Part shown: positions 22,879-31,890 of the stretch, piece after piece
Layout: each line of letters opens with the position of its first letter
How positions within the stretch are numbered: position 1 is the stretch's first letter
Origin: Streptomyces roseolus
GTDB taxonomy: Bacteria > Actinomycetota > Actinomycetes > Streptomycetales > Streptomycetaceae
Direction: 5' to 3'
Assembly (NCBI RefSeq): GCF_014649855.1
Contig: NZ_BMTV01000006.1
Coordinates: 80,624-144,623, forward strand
DNA: 64,000 nucleotides
Program-made: the position numbers and the translations under genes
Notes under the pieces: model-generated
What the model was told of the DNA's origin: nothing
Seen by the model: only the letters and a program-made list of their open reading frames with translations
Databases searched by the model: none

Positions 22879-24954
22879 TCAGGAGCGCGTGACCGTCACC
22901 TCGTACAGCGAGTAGCCCCACTGCGTGGCCCGCCGGTCCCCGTGGATCCGTACGTAGCGGGCCGGCGTGGACGCGAACGCGGCCGTGTCGAAGCCGCCGT
23001 CCCCGACCTCCGTCGACCAGACCGTCCGCCAGTTCTCACCGTCCTCGGAGACCTCGATCCGGTATTGGCGGGCATAGGCCCGCTCCCAGTCCAGGGTCAC
23101 CCGGCCCACCCGCCGGACCTCGCCCAGGTCCACCCGGAGCCACTGGTCGTCCGACCAGTCGCTGGCCCAGCGGGTGCCGGTGTCGCCGTCGAAGGCCCGG
23201 CCGGGCGCGTAGCTGGTGAAGGGGTGCCACTCGGTGCTGCTCGCCGACGTGGGCACGCCGGCCGCGAGGTTGACGCCCGGCTCGTGCCGCTCGGTCGCCC
23301 GCCAGGTCCGCAGGTAGGACTCGGCGCCGAGCGCCAGGTCGTCGATGACGTCCGGGCCGCCCGGGGTGAGCCGGATCTGCTCGATCCAGTCCGGGACGAG
23401 ACCGGCGTGCGCGGCACCGTCCGTGTTGAGGTCCCAGGTCCGCTCGCCGGTCACCTGCCGGTCGAGGACCGTGCCGCCGTCGAAGCTGCGGTACGGGTAC
23501 GTGACCGCGTTCGGCGCGTCCGTGCCGACCGGGCCGGGCCAGCCGCCGACGCCGTTCATGTCGGTGCCGTAGCCGAGGCCGACGCCGTACTTCTCGCGCA
23601 GCGCGGCCTTGCCGTCCGCCTCGTCGATGAAGCCCTGGGCGGCGTGCATGTACGGGGCCGTGAACCCGCCCAGCCTGTACAGCCGTTCGGTCCAGTCGAG
23701 GTCCATCCAGCTGTGCGTCGACAGCACGCCCGGGTACTCCTCGGCCTCCAGCATGTCGAGGGCCCGGCCGGCCGCCTTCACGCTCATGTGGTCGAGCTCC
23801 AGCATCATGCCCCGGTCCATCATGCCCCGGAGCGCGTACTCGCCCAGCCGGGTCAGGCCCCGGGTGTTGCAGCGGGCGTCGGAGGCGTAGGAGGGCACGC
23901 TCACCCCGGCGGGCAGCTTCTCCGCCATCGCGGCGGGCGCGACGAGTCCGATCGGATTGTCCTGCTGCGGACCGGCGCACCGCTCGGTCGACCAGAACGT
24001 GCCGGTGGACAGGAACTGGCCGATGTTGACCGCCACACCGGTCGTCCCGCTGTCGAAGCGGACGCCGCACAGCGCGTTGTCGAACTTGTGGCAGAGGAAC
24101 ATGCTGCGCACGCCGAGCCGGTACAGCTCGTCCAGGCCGCGGTCGATGTCGGCCTTGTCGCACTGGGCGACGTCGAGGATCTGCTTGCAGCCGAACGGCT
24201 CCGAGGTCTCCACGCCGAGGACGACGGCGAGCTTGCCCTGCTCGATCACCGAACGAGCCTGGTCGGCGCTGGTGACGATGCGGAACCAGCCCTTGCCGGG
24301 GCCGCCGAACATCGAGTCGACGTAGTCCTGCATCTCGTAGGTCTTGCGGGCCTCCAGGCGGATGGCCTCCATCTCGTCGCAGCCGCGGTCCCGGGGCATG
24401 AGCGAGCACAGCAGCCCGTTGGAGACCAGGTCGTTGACGAGCACGCGCTGACCGCCCCGCCACGCCCGCTCCAGCCAGGCGTAGTAGTTCTGCTGGTGCG
24501 TCAGCGAGTCGTGCGCGGGCCAGTCGGCGAAGGTCGGCCAGCCGTCCGGGTCGTGCGTGCCGTCCGCCCCGCCCGTCAGGTTCTCGAAGAGGGCGCCCGA
24601 ACCGTCCGGGTAGTGCTCGGGGCAGTCCTTCAGGGCGTCGGCCGCCCCGGCGGTGGAGAAGGGCTTGCCGCAGATCAGCCGGCCGCCGAAGCCCTCGTTG
24701 GACATCACGTGGTTGTGCGCGTCGACGAAGCCGCGCACCCGCCCCTGGGCGTCGGTGCCGGTGAACGGCGCGCCGGTGGCGTTGATCTGCGAGTCGGGCG
24801 CGGGCCGCGCCGCCGGCTCCCACCACGACGAACCGGCGGCGGGGACCGGCGCGGCCCCGAAGAGCACGGCCGCGAGCGCGAGGAAGAGGGACACGAGGCC
24901 GAGGCGGCGCGTCCGGGCGGTGCGTGGGGACGTCCGGTGCGTGCGTGGGGACAT
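22879..24954 (-). CDS. Secreted M19/amidohydrolase-like enzyme with F5/8 type C domain
   Basis: A 691-aa exported protein. The signal peptide occupies residues about 1-40 (RRLGLVSLFLALAAVLFGAA). A TIM-barrel metal hydrolase follows, with metal-type motifs FVDAHNHVMSNEGFGG, VVLGVETSEPFG, LGVRSMFLCHKFDN, MMLELDHMSVKAAG, LSTHSWMD and LGYGTDMNG, close to membrane dipeptidase (M19)/amidohydrolase enzymes. Residues about 555-690 are a discoidin/F5-8C module (NLAAGVPTSASSTEWH ... WLRVDLGEVRRVGRVTLDWE) expected to bind carbohydrate. ATG 24954 has GGAGG upstream. A candidate -35 (TTGACT on the minus strand, 25021-25026) lies ahead. Substrate unknown. Confidence 0.88.
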   Translation of the reverse strand: MSPRTHRTSPRTARTRRLGLVSLFLALAAVLFGAAPVPAAGSSWWEPAARPAPDSQINATGAPFTGTDAQGRVRGFVDAHNHVMSNEGFGGRLICGKPFSTAGAADALKDCPEHYPDGSGALFENLTGGADGTHDPDGWPTFADWPAHDSLTHQQNYYAWLERAWRGGQRVLVNDLVSNGLLCSLMPRDRGCDEMEAIRLEARKTYEMQDYVDSMFGGPGKGWFRIVTSADQARSVIEQGKLAVVLGVETSEPFGCKQILDVAQCDKADIDRGLDELYRLGVRSMFLCHKFDNALCGVRFDSGTTGVAVNIGQFLSTGTFWSTERCAGPQQDNPIGLVAPAAMAEKLPAGVSVPSYASDARCNTRGLTRLGEYALRGMMDRGMMLELDHMSVKAAGRALDMLEAEEYPGVLSTHSWMDLDWTERLYRLGGFTAPYMHAAQGFIDEADGKAALREKYGVGLGYGTDMNGVGGWPGPVGTDAPNAVTYPYRSFDGGTVLDRQVTGERTWDLNTDGAAHAGLVPDWIEQIRLTPGGPDVIDDLALGAESYLRTWRATERHEPGVNLAAGVPTSASSTEWHPFTSYAPGRAFDGDTGTRWASDWSDDQWLRVDLGEVRRVGRVTLDWERAYARQYRIEVSEDGENWRTVWSTEVGDGGFDTAAFASTPARYVRIHGDRRATQWGYSLYEVTVTRS

Positions 24955-25097
24955 GGTCGGGAAGCCTCCGGTCGGTGGGGGTGTACCGGGCGCCCCGAGG
25001 ATCGCGGTGATGAAGGACCGAGTCAAGAGTCCGGGTCAAACGACCTACTGACGGGTTCGGGTTACCCCGGACGCGTCGCTCCCCGGTCTCCCCGAGC

Positions 25098-25691
25098 TCA
25101 CCCCTCGATCAGCAGCACCAGCTGATCAACCGTCAACTCCAGCTGCTCCTCCGCTGCTTGCTCGTCCCGCAGGACGAGGTACTGGAGCGTCATCCCGTCC
25201 ACCGCCGCCGCGAGGTGCCGGGCCAGCGTCGGCACCGGGACCTTCGGCTCCGCCCCGCGCACCGCCCCCACCTGCTCCACCAGCGCCGTCGCCGACCGCA
25301 CGTACTGCTCGTACTGCGCCCGCGCCAGGTGCTCGAACCCCGGCTCGCGCAGCGCGTACTGCGTGAGGTCGTACGTCAGCAGGTGGTGCTCCGGATGCGC
25401 CGTGACGTCCTCCCAGTACGTCCGCAGCGCCGCCCGCACCGTCTCGCGCAGCGTCGCCCGGGGCTCGACCGCCCGCATCACCCGCGCCACGTAGTCGCCG
25501 ATGATCGTCTCGATGGCCGCCTCCAGGAGCGCCTGCTTGGAGTCGAAGCAGTAATGGAAGACGCTCAGCGAGACCCCGGCCTCGGCGGAGATGGACCGCG
25601 TGGTGGTCCTGGCCACCCCGTCCCTGCTCATCGCCCTGATCGCCGCCTCGACCAGCTGCCGACGTCGCTCCGCCGACGGCATCCGCCCCAT
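25098..25691 (-). CDS. TetR-family regulator
   Basis: A 197-aa repressor-type protein. The N-terminal HTH is clear (RRRQLVEAAIRAMSRDGVAR, then ISAEAGVSLSVFHYCFDSKQ). The ligand-binding half contains TYWEDVTAHPEHHLLTYDLT, resembling TetR_C_6/BetI-like proteins. AGGAGG lies 4 nt before ATG 25691. It sits downstream of, and in the same direction as, the defence-type operon, 59 bp after its last gene, so read-through is possible. Its target is not evident; the hydrolase gene beyond it is a candidate. Confidence 0.88.
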   Translation of the reverse strand: MGRMPSAERRRQLVEAAIRAMSRDGVARTTTRSISAEAGVSLSVFHYCFDSKQALLEAAIETIIGDYVARVMRAVEPRATLRETVRAALRTYWEDVTAHPEHHLLTYDLTQYALREPGFEHLARAQYEQYVRSATALVEQVGAVRGAEPKVPVPTLARHLAAAVDGMTLQYLVLRDEQAAEEQLELTVDQLVLLIEG

Positions 25692-25750
25692 GCTTCCTCC
25701 TCGGGTCCGGGCGTCAGGGTAACCACCTCATCCGCGAACCGAGCAGCCGG

Positions 25751-26851
25751 TCATGCCCTGAAAAGGTCGTCCCGGGGGATCCGTGCCAGCAGCGGGGGCT
25801 CGCTCCCGCCTTCGTAGCCGAAGTGCAGCTCGTGCCGGGCGCGGGTGGCCAGGACGTAGTACGTCATCCGCAGCGCTGCCGACGAGGGGTCCGTATCGGC
25901 ATCCACGTGAGCGTCGGGCACCACCACGACGTCGAAGCCGAGCCCTTTGACACTGGCCCGATTGACGAGGGTGAGGCCCGGACGGGAGAGGTCCAGGTGG
26001 CGGTACCGGCCGTGGCCCGCCTCCGCCGTGTAGAGCTGGGGCCTGAGGCGTGGGGCCGCCTTGCTCAGACGGGCCAACAGGTCGAGCTGGGCTCGCGTCG
26101 ACTTCAGGACGACCCCCACGGAAGACCGGGGGCGCGACTGTGCGATGCCGGTCAGGAACGCGGTGAGGACCTCGGGGCGCGCGAAAGAATGGAGCTGCGG
26201 AAGCGCCCCTTCGCGTTCGGGGGGTTCCGGCGCCGACGAGCCGACGTGGAAGTGGCGTGCCAGCTCCGCGATCTGACGGGAGTTCCGGTGGTTGCCCTCC
26301 ACCTCGCGCACAGGGCAGCCCCCGAGTGCCTTCGAGATCTCCGCGAGGGTCGAATGGGTCTCCGTGAGCTGCTGGCATTCATCCGCGTACACGGTGATCC
26401 GTGCGCCCAGCACCCGGCAGAAGCGGTAGAAGCCGGGAGGCAGGTCCTGACCCTCGTCGACGACCACGGAGAGACCGGGGACGGGGTCGGTGGACGTGGC
26501 CGTGCGCACCAGAACGCTCCAGTCGTACCAGCCGTCGTCCGCACGAGGCGCCTCGGAGCCGGTCCGGTCCCGGTACCAGGCGGCCAGCCAGGCGTGAGCC
26601 GTGGACACGGTCACCCTGTTCCCCGACGTCCCGAGGGCCGCGACGGCGGGTGCCAGCGACTGCCGCAGCAGGTGGGAGCGAGTCAGCAGTACGGTCGGCC
26701 CTCCCGTGAGCGAGAGCATCACCGCACGCTGTACGGCCAGCAGGCTCTTGCCGCTTCCGGGAGCGCCGTTGACGAGGTGGTTGCCGTCGAAGGGAAGGCT
26801 GTCGAGCACCGCGCGTTGCCGCGCGGTGAGGTCCAGGTAGGTGAGGGTCAT
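25751..26851 (-). CDS. Short SF1 (UvrD-like) ATPase/helicase of the DISARM-like operon
   Basis: A 366-aa protein. Walker A GAPGSGKS lies at about residues 28-36, Walker B VVVDEGQDLPPGFYRF at about 130, and a sensor stretch VEGNHRNSRQIAELARHFH follows. SF1 C-terminal motifs are present (LVNRASVKGLGFDVVVVPDA; YYVLATRARHELHFGYE). UvrD helicases usually exceed 600 aa, so subdomains are missing and it is closer to the compact SF1 ATPases of other defence systems. ATG 26851 is 7 bp past the DrmB stop. It occupies the position where drmC (a phospholipase-D-type nuclease) would sit in canonical DISARM, and no HKD motif is visible. Confidence 0.8.
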   Translation of the reverse strand: MTLTYLDLTARQRAVLDSLPFDGNHLVNGAPGSGKSLLAVQRAVMLSLTGGPTVLLTRSHLLRQSLAPAVAALGTSGNRVTVSTAHAWLAAWYRDRTGSEAPRADDGWYDWSVLVRTATSTDPVPGLSVVVDEGQDLPPGFYRFCRVLGARITVYADECQQLTETHSTLAEISKALGGCPVREVEGNHRNSRQIAELARHFHVGSSAPEPPEREGALPQLHSFARPEVLTAFLTGIAQSRPRSSVGVVLKSTRAQLDLLARLSKAAPRLRPQLYTAEAGHGRYRHLDLSRPGLTLVNRASVKGLGFDVVVVPDAHVDADTDPSSAALRMTYYVLATRARHELHFGYEGGSEPPLLARIPRDDLFRA

Positions 26852-26858
26852 CGTCGGC

Positions 26859-28715
26859 TCACTCCATCGCTGTCGCGGCGGCCGCGCGGGCCGCCGCGAT
26901 GATCGGTTCGAAGTATCCGGGCACGTGGCCGCCACCCACCACCAGGCACCGGTCGAGGAGCGTGTTGCCCGTCTCGCAGCTGGTCTCCGGCAGAAGGGCG
27001 CAGGCGTGGCACGCCGCCCGGTTGAGGCTGTCGAATCCCTGCCCCGTGTGCTCGGCGCACAGCGGATCGGCCGAGCACCAGGCCGCCGCCTCCGTCATCC
27101 GCAGAAGGGTCTCGGCGAGGCGAGGGGGTTCGCCCTGTTGCACGAGCCCCCCGAGGGTGCCTTCCGCGTCACCTGCCGCCGTGTACACCAGCACGCCGTA
27201 CTGATCGTGTTCGGGACGTGCGTACACCCGCTCGCGCAGGCTCGCGGTGGAGTAGCCCGACTCGAACGACAACTGCCGGATGAGAAGGTGGGCGAAGGTG
27301 TGCAGGAGCACGAAGCGGGGGGACAGCTCATGTCCCGCCACCGCCGCCAGCCGGTCGGCCTGGAACGAGCGGGCGAGGTCCTCCCGCATCCCCGCCACCC
27401 GTTCCCGTACCCGGGCGTCCCGCTCCCATGACGTCAGTTCGTCCTTGTCGAGAGTGAGGAAGATCCCCTCGCCGAACACCTCCACGGCGGGCAGCCAGCG
27501 CAGCCGTCGCGAGGTGTCGGCGGGAACGAAGGCCGAACCGGGGGAGACCCTGCGGAACCCCTGCAGCGCGCGCACCTCCCGGAGCCGGTCGGCCAGCACG
27601 ATCCGCCCCATGCGCCCGCCCAGCCCCGCCCACGGCTCCGCCGTCTCACCCGCGAGACCGAGGTCGGTCGTACGAACCGCGAAATCCCTCGTGGCGGGCT
27701 GGGCCGGAGCGATGAACGCCGACCACTCCTCACGGCTCAGGTCCGGTACCGCGGGCCCGGCCGGCGGGCCGTCCCCGGAAGCCGCCGGAGCCGGCGCGGA
27801 GGCGATGCCGGTCTCCTCGGCGAGGAGTGCGTCCAGGAGCGCGTCGTCCGCACCGGTGTCCTCCTTGATGAGGTCGCGATAGGTCTCGGCCCGGGCCCCG
27901 CCGGCCGCCCTGCACAGCGGGATCCACAGGTCCGAGGCTCGTACCCGCTCGGCCAGGAGCTCGCTCCCGGCGTCGGCCGGCAGCTCGGCCTCGGGGATGT
28001 CGAGGGCGGAACTCACCACCGGGTAGTACACGTTCCCCGCCGTACGCTGCACGATCTGGACGGGCTTGACGCAGTCGGCCGCCTCGCTGAGACGCTGCCA
28101 GGGGTTCCGTCCCGAGCAGCGCATGCCGTGCGTGCCGAGGACGTCGAGCAGGTCCCGGGAGGCCCCGCAGCCACGTGCCAGACAGGTGACGGAGAGCGCT
28201 TCGAGGCCCGTCGCCCGCTCGGACACGTCGAAGCGGAGCCGGTCGCGCGTCGTACAGGACTGGCGTACCGCCGGATCGAGCCGGGAGTGGGCCCAGAACC
28301 ACCAGTCCACGTCCCCGAGATGACCGTCCGCGCAGATCTGTACGAAACGCATCGGAGCCAGCTGCCGCGTCGGAGAGCAGCCGGGGCAACGAGGCGCCGT
28401 GCCAGGCTTCTCGTCGGCGATGCGCCAGCGGATCATGCGTCGACAGGCACCGCAGAACAGCCAAGCCGGGAAACGGACGTACGGGGCGCCCGCCGCGCCC
28501 TGTCGGTCGAAGCGCTCGTCGGCCGCCGGGGGCGCGGCGTAGAAGCCGCTCACCCCGAGCTGGTGGGCCAGCCGGGACGAGACGACCTCCTGACGCTGCT
28601 TCGGCCAGTCCCCGATGCCGGTGGCCACGAACGACTCGCCCTGGATGTCGAAGACGGCCCCGACTCCGAACGGGAGGACCGTCTGTGCCTGGCGCACCCG
28701 CAGTCGCCTGCTCAC
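26859..28715 (-). CDS. drmB: DrmB-like DUF1998 protein
   Basis: A 618-aa protein. It starts VSRRLRVRQAQTVLPFGVGA, the DrmB opening with a 'PFGxGAxFDI' feel. A zinc-ribbon-like pair (CGACRRMI and CPGC, residues about 90-110) precedes RFVQICADGHLGDVDWWFW. The C-terminal DUF1998 region reads VLLHTFAHLLIRQLSFESGY ... YGVLVYTAAGDAEGTLGGLV, with clustered cysteines (ACHACALLPETSCETGN). In DISARM, DrmB partners the DrmA helicase to block unmodified incoming DNA. GTG 28715 overlaps the DrmA stop as GTGA and has AAGGGAG 7 nt upstream. Confidence 0.85.
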   Translation of the reverse strand: MSRRLRVRQAQTVLPFGVGAVFDIQGESFVATGIGDWPKQRQEVVSSRLAHQLGVSGFYAAPPAADERFDRQGAAGAPYVRFPAWLFCGACRRMIRWRIADEKPGTAPRCPGCSPTRQLAPMRFVQICADGHLGDVDWWFWAHSRLDPAVRQSCTTRDRLRFDVSERATGLEALSVTCLARGCGASRDLLDVLGTHGMRCSGRNPWQRLSEAADCVKPVQIVQRTAGNVYYPVVSSALDIPEAELPADAGSELLAERVRASDLWIPLCRAAGGARAETYRDLIKEDTGADDALLDALLAEETGIASAPAPAASGDGPPAGPAVPDLSREEWSAFIAPAQPATRDFAVRTTDLGLAGETAEPWAGLGGRMGRIVLADRLREVRALQGFRRVSPGSAFVPADTSRRLRWLPAVEVFGEGIFLTLDKDELTSWERDARVRERVAGMREDLARSFQADRLAAVAGHELSPRFVLLHTFAHLLIRQLSFESGYSTASLRERVYARPEHDQYGVLVYTAAGDAEGTLGGLVQQGEPPRLAETLLRMTEAAAWCSADPLCAEHTGQGFDSLNRAACHACALLPETSCETGNTLLDRCLVVGGGHVPGYFEPIIAAARAAAATAME

Positions 28716-31700
28716 AGCTCCGCTCCCTTCACCGTCACCTGGCATTCCCGGTCGACGTTGCGCATCGAGTGGGGCGTCTCCCACAGTCCGCCGTGCTGTT
28801 CGAAATTCTTCAGCAGATGCATCTGACCCTTGCCCTGGCTTCGGTAATAAAGTTCCTTGCCTTCCTTGCGGGCGTCGAGCGCGTGCTGCTGCCACGCGGA
28901 CAGCAGCTCGTCGAGTTCCTGATGGACCGCGGAGGCGGCCCGGGAATCGCCGGCCGAGGCCCGGGCGGCCAGTTGCTCCGCGATCACGACGACCTCCGGC
29001 AGCCGGTCGATCAACTCGCCGGCCTGGTTCTCGCCGGACAGGCCGAGGCCGTGCCGCACGAGGATGACCAGCGCGGCGTGCAGGGCACGACGGCGCGAAG
29101 GCGCGGACCAAGGCGTCACGCTCGTCGGTTCGACGTGCCGGTACAGGGACCGGTGGTAGACGTCGAAGGTCTCGTAGTGCGAGCGGTCCCTCGGCCGGGT
29201 GGCGTTGAAGAACGTCACCACCAGGCCCGGGACGGCGTGACGGCCCACCCGGCTCGTCGCCTGGATGTATTCGGCGGTGGTCTTCGGCTGTCCTTGCATC
29301 AGCATCAGGGCGAGCCGCTTCACGTCCACGCCGACCGACAGCATGTTCGTACAGGGCAGGAACGACACGGCGTCCGCCGCCGTGTACGGCTTCTCCAGCC
29401 GGTCGAGCAGAACGGGCTGCTCGGCTCTCGGCAGGTTGCTCGTCAGCTCCTGGACGGAGTTGTCGGGCAGTTCCCGCGTGCCGAGGCCGCCGTCGAGGCC
29501 GGTCAGCTGGGCGGGGATGTCGTCGGCGGCCGCGGTCACCGTGCGGCCGAGCTCACGGAGGCTGTGGTGGTAGGCCACCAGGGTCCAGTACGCGTCGCGG
29601 TGCTCCTCAGGGAGTTCCCAGGCGCCCTGCAGCATGGCTGCCGCCGTGGCGACCGCGGCACGACCGGCGGTGTGTCCCTGAGCCATGACGCCGACGTACT
29701 GCCGGCCCGGCCGTGACGTGTCGGGCTCGGCGAAGTACGAGTGCCGGGCGTCGACGCCGGCCGGCGGGAACAGCTGCACGGCACGTCCGTACAGGCCGCG
29801 CACCTGCTCTCCCGAACGTCGGATGGTCGCCGTGGAGGCGACGACCTTCGGACCGACGCCGTCGCGTGCACAGAGTCCCAGCACGGCCGCCTCGTACAGC
29901 CCGACGGTCGTGCCCAGCGGGCCGGTGAGCAGATGCAGCTCGTCCTGGATGACCAGTGACGGAGGAGCGACGTCGCTTCCGTCGCCGAACAGCCGCCCTG
30001 AGCGCGGCTCCCAGGCGAGGCGCGCGAACTTGTCCACCGTACCCAGGACGAAGGTGGGCGGTCGGTCGTAGAGCTGCTCGTCGACGACCGCCACCGGGAG
30101 CTCGTCGTGGAAGGCGCACGCGTCCCGGGGACAGAAGAAGGCGAACGAGTCGGCTCCCGCCCGGACTCCGTAGTCACCGATGTCCGGGGACTTGTGACTC
30201 GGCAGGATGCGGGTGCCGCACCACGGACACCTGTCCAGGATGAACATGTCCTCGGGGCGGGCGGCGGCCCGGACGTCCTCGAACGCCTTCCGCGCGGACT
30301 CGTAGCTGTTCGGCGACGTCGCCTCGCCCACCCACAGCCCGATGGAGAAGGGTTCCTCTCCCAGCACGGCGGGGTTCTCGCGGCGCAGGCTCTCCAGGGC
30401 GCAGACCGTGGTCGCCGCCCGCTGGAACTGCTGCGTCGTGAGCAGGCTCAACGTGTACCGGCTCAGGACCGCGGTCCCGCCCCCGTCCGGGTGACGCCGC
30501 CGCAGCACCATGACGAAGGCGGCGAGCAACAGGTACGCCTCGGTCTTGCCACCACCTGTCGGGAACCAGATGAGATCGGTGATCTCACGGTCCGGATGAC
30601 GCGGGTCAGCCACACCGTCGAGGGCCATGAGGAAGAACGCCAGCTGGAACGGGCGCCAAGCGGCGTCGGAGAAGGGGGCGGGGTCGACGGCCACCGCCTC
30701 GCCGCGGGCCCTGCGCTCGCCGGCCTGGTCACGGGCGGAATGGCGCATCTGCAGAGCCATGGCACGGTTCGCCGTACGGAACGCCTCCAGCAGTTCGGGC
30801 CGCGCGGGGTCGCACAGGGTGCGGATGCCCGACTCGATGCGGCGGACGGCGCCCTCGACGCGGCCGAGGATGCGGTCCGCGGCCTCCTGGCCCCAGGGCG
30901 GTACGTCGACCTTCCGCTGCTCCTCGTACCACCGGTGGTACCCGGCCGCGAACTCCTGGAGCTCGGAGCGGAGGACGTCCGGCGGCACGGCGGGATCGGC
31001 GAGGTGGAGCACCCGCAGCACGGGCAGCCCCACCGGCCCCGCCGCCCGGGTGGCCGGGACTTCGGACCGCGGCATCACGGTGGCGGCGACGCCGGTGACG
31101 ACACCGTGCCCGTCACGGAGTTCGTCGACCGCGCAGCCGTGACCGACGGCATGGGTGACGACGTGCCGGTACTGGAGCCGCAGTTCCTGTTCCTCCGGAT
31201 CGCGGCTGGCGAGGCGCACACTCGGATACGGGCGGATCCTCCCGCCCCGGGGCCGGACCTCCAGCCGCACCTGGAACAGCATCCGGTCCCACTGCGCCGA
31301 GCGGCCGCGGCCCGCCGTCGGGAGTGTGCTCGCGCGGGCGGAGTTCACCAGGGCGACGGTGACGAGCCGGCCGCCACCGAACGACCTGCGTCGGAGCCTG
31401 ATCTCGGCCCTGCCGTCGAGCACCTCGCTCTTGTGGTCGGCCACGTCGACGGTCACGGTCTCCACCGGGAGCGGGATGCGCCGCCAGTGCCGCGCCCGGT
31501 CTCCTTGGCGGGTCTCGTACCGTGCGGCCCCGCACACGATCTCCAGGGTGGGCGCGTCCGTGTAGAAGCTGAAGCCCAGGGACGACGGGAGCCAGGAGTT
31601 GGACTCGGGGATGGGGTCGGTGGCCGGGGCCGTGTCGTCCGCCGCCCCCTCGGTACCGGGCCCCTCCAGCTCCTCGGCGGTCTCGGTCAGACGCCGCTGC

Positions 31701-31837
31701 AGATCCGCTTCCTGAGGGTAGAGCGTGCCCATCAGGTACTGCCGGTCCGGCGGGGCGTCGAGCACTTCTTCCTCGCCGTGGGCCGGGCCGACCAACTGCC
31801 GGTGCAGATACTCGACGAGCTCGTCGCGCGGGTTCAC
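28712..31837 (-). CDS. drmA: DrmA-like helicase
   Basis: A 1,041-aa SF2 helicase. The N-terminus reads DELVEYLHRQLVGPAHGEEE ... YLMGTLYPQ, as in DISARM DrmA. Walker A FPTGGGKTEAYLLLAAF is at about residue 425, motif II VIQDELHLLTGPLG at about 630, VASTATIRRSGEQVRGLYGR just after, and motif VI YIQATSRVGRHAVPGLVV at about 860. A CPWCGTRI zinc knuckle lies between the lobes. GTG 31837 was chosen for AAGGAG 9 nt upstream; an ATG at 31861 is alternative. It lies 53 bp after the sigma gene and is coupled to drmB. In DISARM, DrmAB loads on DNA ends and unmodified DNA. Confidence 0.88.
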   Translation of the reverse strand: MNPRDELVEYLHRQLVGPAHGEEEVLDAPPDRQYLMGTLYPQEADLQRRLTETAEELEGPGTEGAADDTAPATDPIPESNSWLPSSLGFSFYTDAPTLEIVCGAARYETRQGDRARHWRRIPLPVETVTVDVADHKSEVLDGRAEIRLRRRSFGGGRLVTVALVNSARASTLPTAGRGRSAQWDRMLFQVRLEVRPRGGRIRPYPSVRLASRDPEEQELRLQYRHVVTHAVGHGCAVDELRDGHGVVTGVAATVMPRSEVPATRAAGPVGLPVLRVLHLADPAVPPDVLRSELQEFAAGYHRWYEEQRKVDVPPWGQEAADRILGRVEGAVRRIESGIRTLCDPARPELLEAFRTANRAMALQMRHSARDQAGERRARGEAVAVDPAPFSDAAWRPFQLAFFLMALDGVADPRHPDREITDLIWFPTGGGKTEAYLLLAAFVMVLRRRHPDGGGTAVLSRYTLSLLTTQQFQRAATTVCALESLRRENPAVLGEEPFSIGLWVGEATSPNSYESARKAFEDVRAAARPEDMFILDRCPWCGTRILPSHKSPDIGDYGVRAGADSFAFFCPRDACAFHDELPVAVVDEQLYDRPPTFVLGTVDKFARLAWEPRSGRLFGDGSDVAPPSLVIQDELHLLTGPLGTTVGLYEAAVLGLCARDGVGPKVVASTATIRRSGEQVRGLYGRAVQLFPPAGVDARHSYFAEPDTSRPGRQYVGVMAQGHTAGRAAVATAAAMLQGAWELPEEHRDAYWTLVAYHHSLRELGRTVTAAADDIPAQLTGLDGGLGTRELPDNSVQELTSNLPRAEQPVLLDRLEKPYTAADAVSFLPCTNMLSVGVDVKRLALMLMQGQPKTTAEYIQATSRVGRHAVPGLVVTFFNATRPRDRSHYETFDVYHRSLYRHVEPTSVTPWSAPSRRRALHAALVILVRHGLGLSGENQAGELIDRLPEVVVIAEQLAARASAGDSRAASAVHQELDELLSAWQQHALDARKEGKELYYRSQGKGQMHLLKNFEQHGGLWETPHSMRNVDRECQVTVKGAEL

Positions 31838-31890
31838 GTGCGGGTTCTCCTTGGACGTCATCGTTCGGGGCGCTGGGGTCTGACGCGGAC

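Noticed and set aside
25021..25026. TTG start (MTRSFITAIL) for the M19-like hydrolase
   Set aside because: The same bases form a good TTGACT -35, and the clear signal peptide begins at ATG 24954.
22942..25125. 727-codon plus-strand frame over the hydrolase gene
   Set aside because: No domain content; the minus strand has a signal peptide, metal motifs and a discoidin domain.
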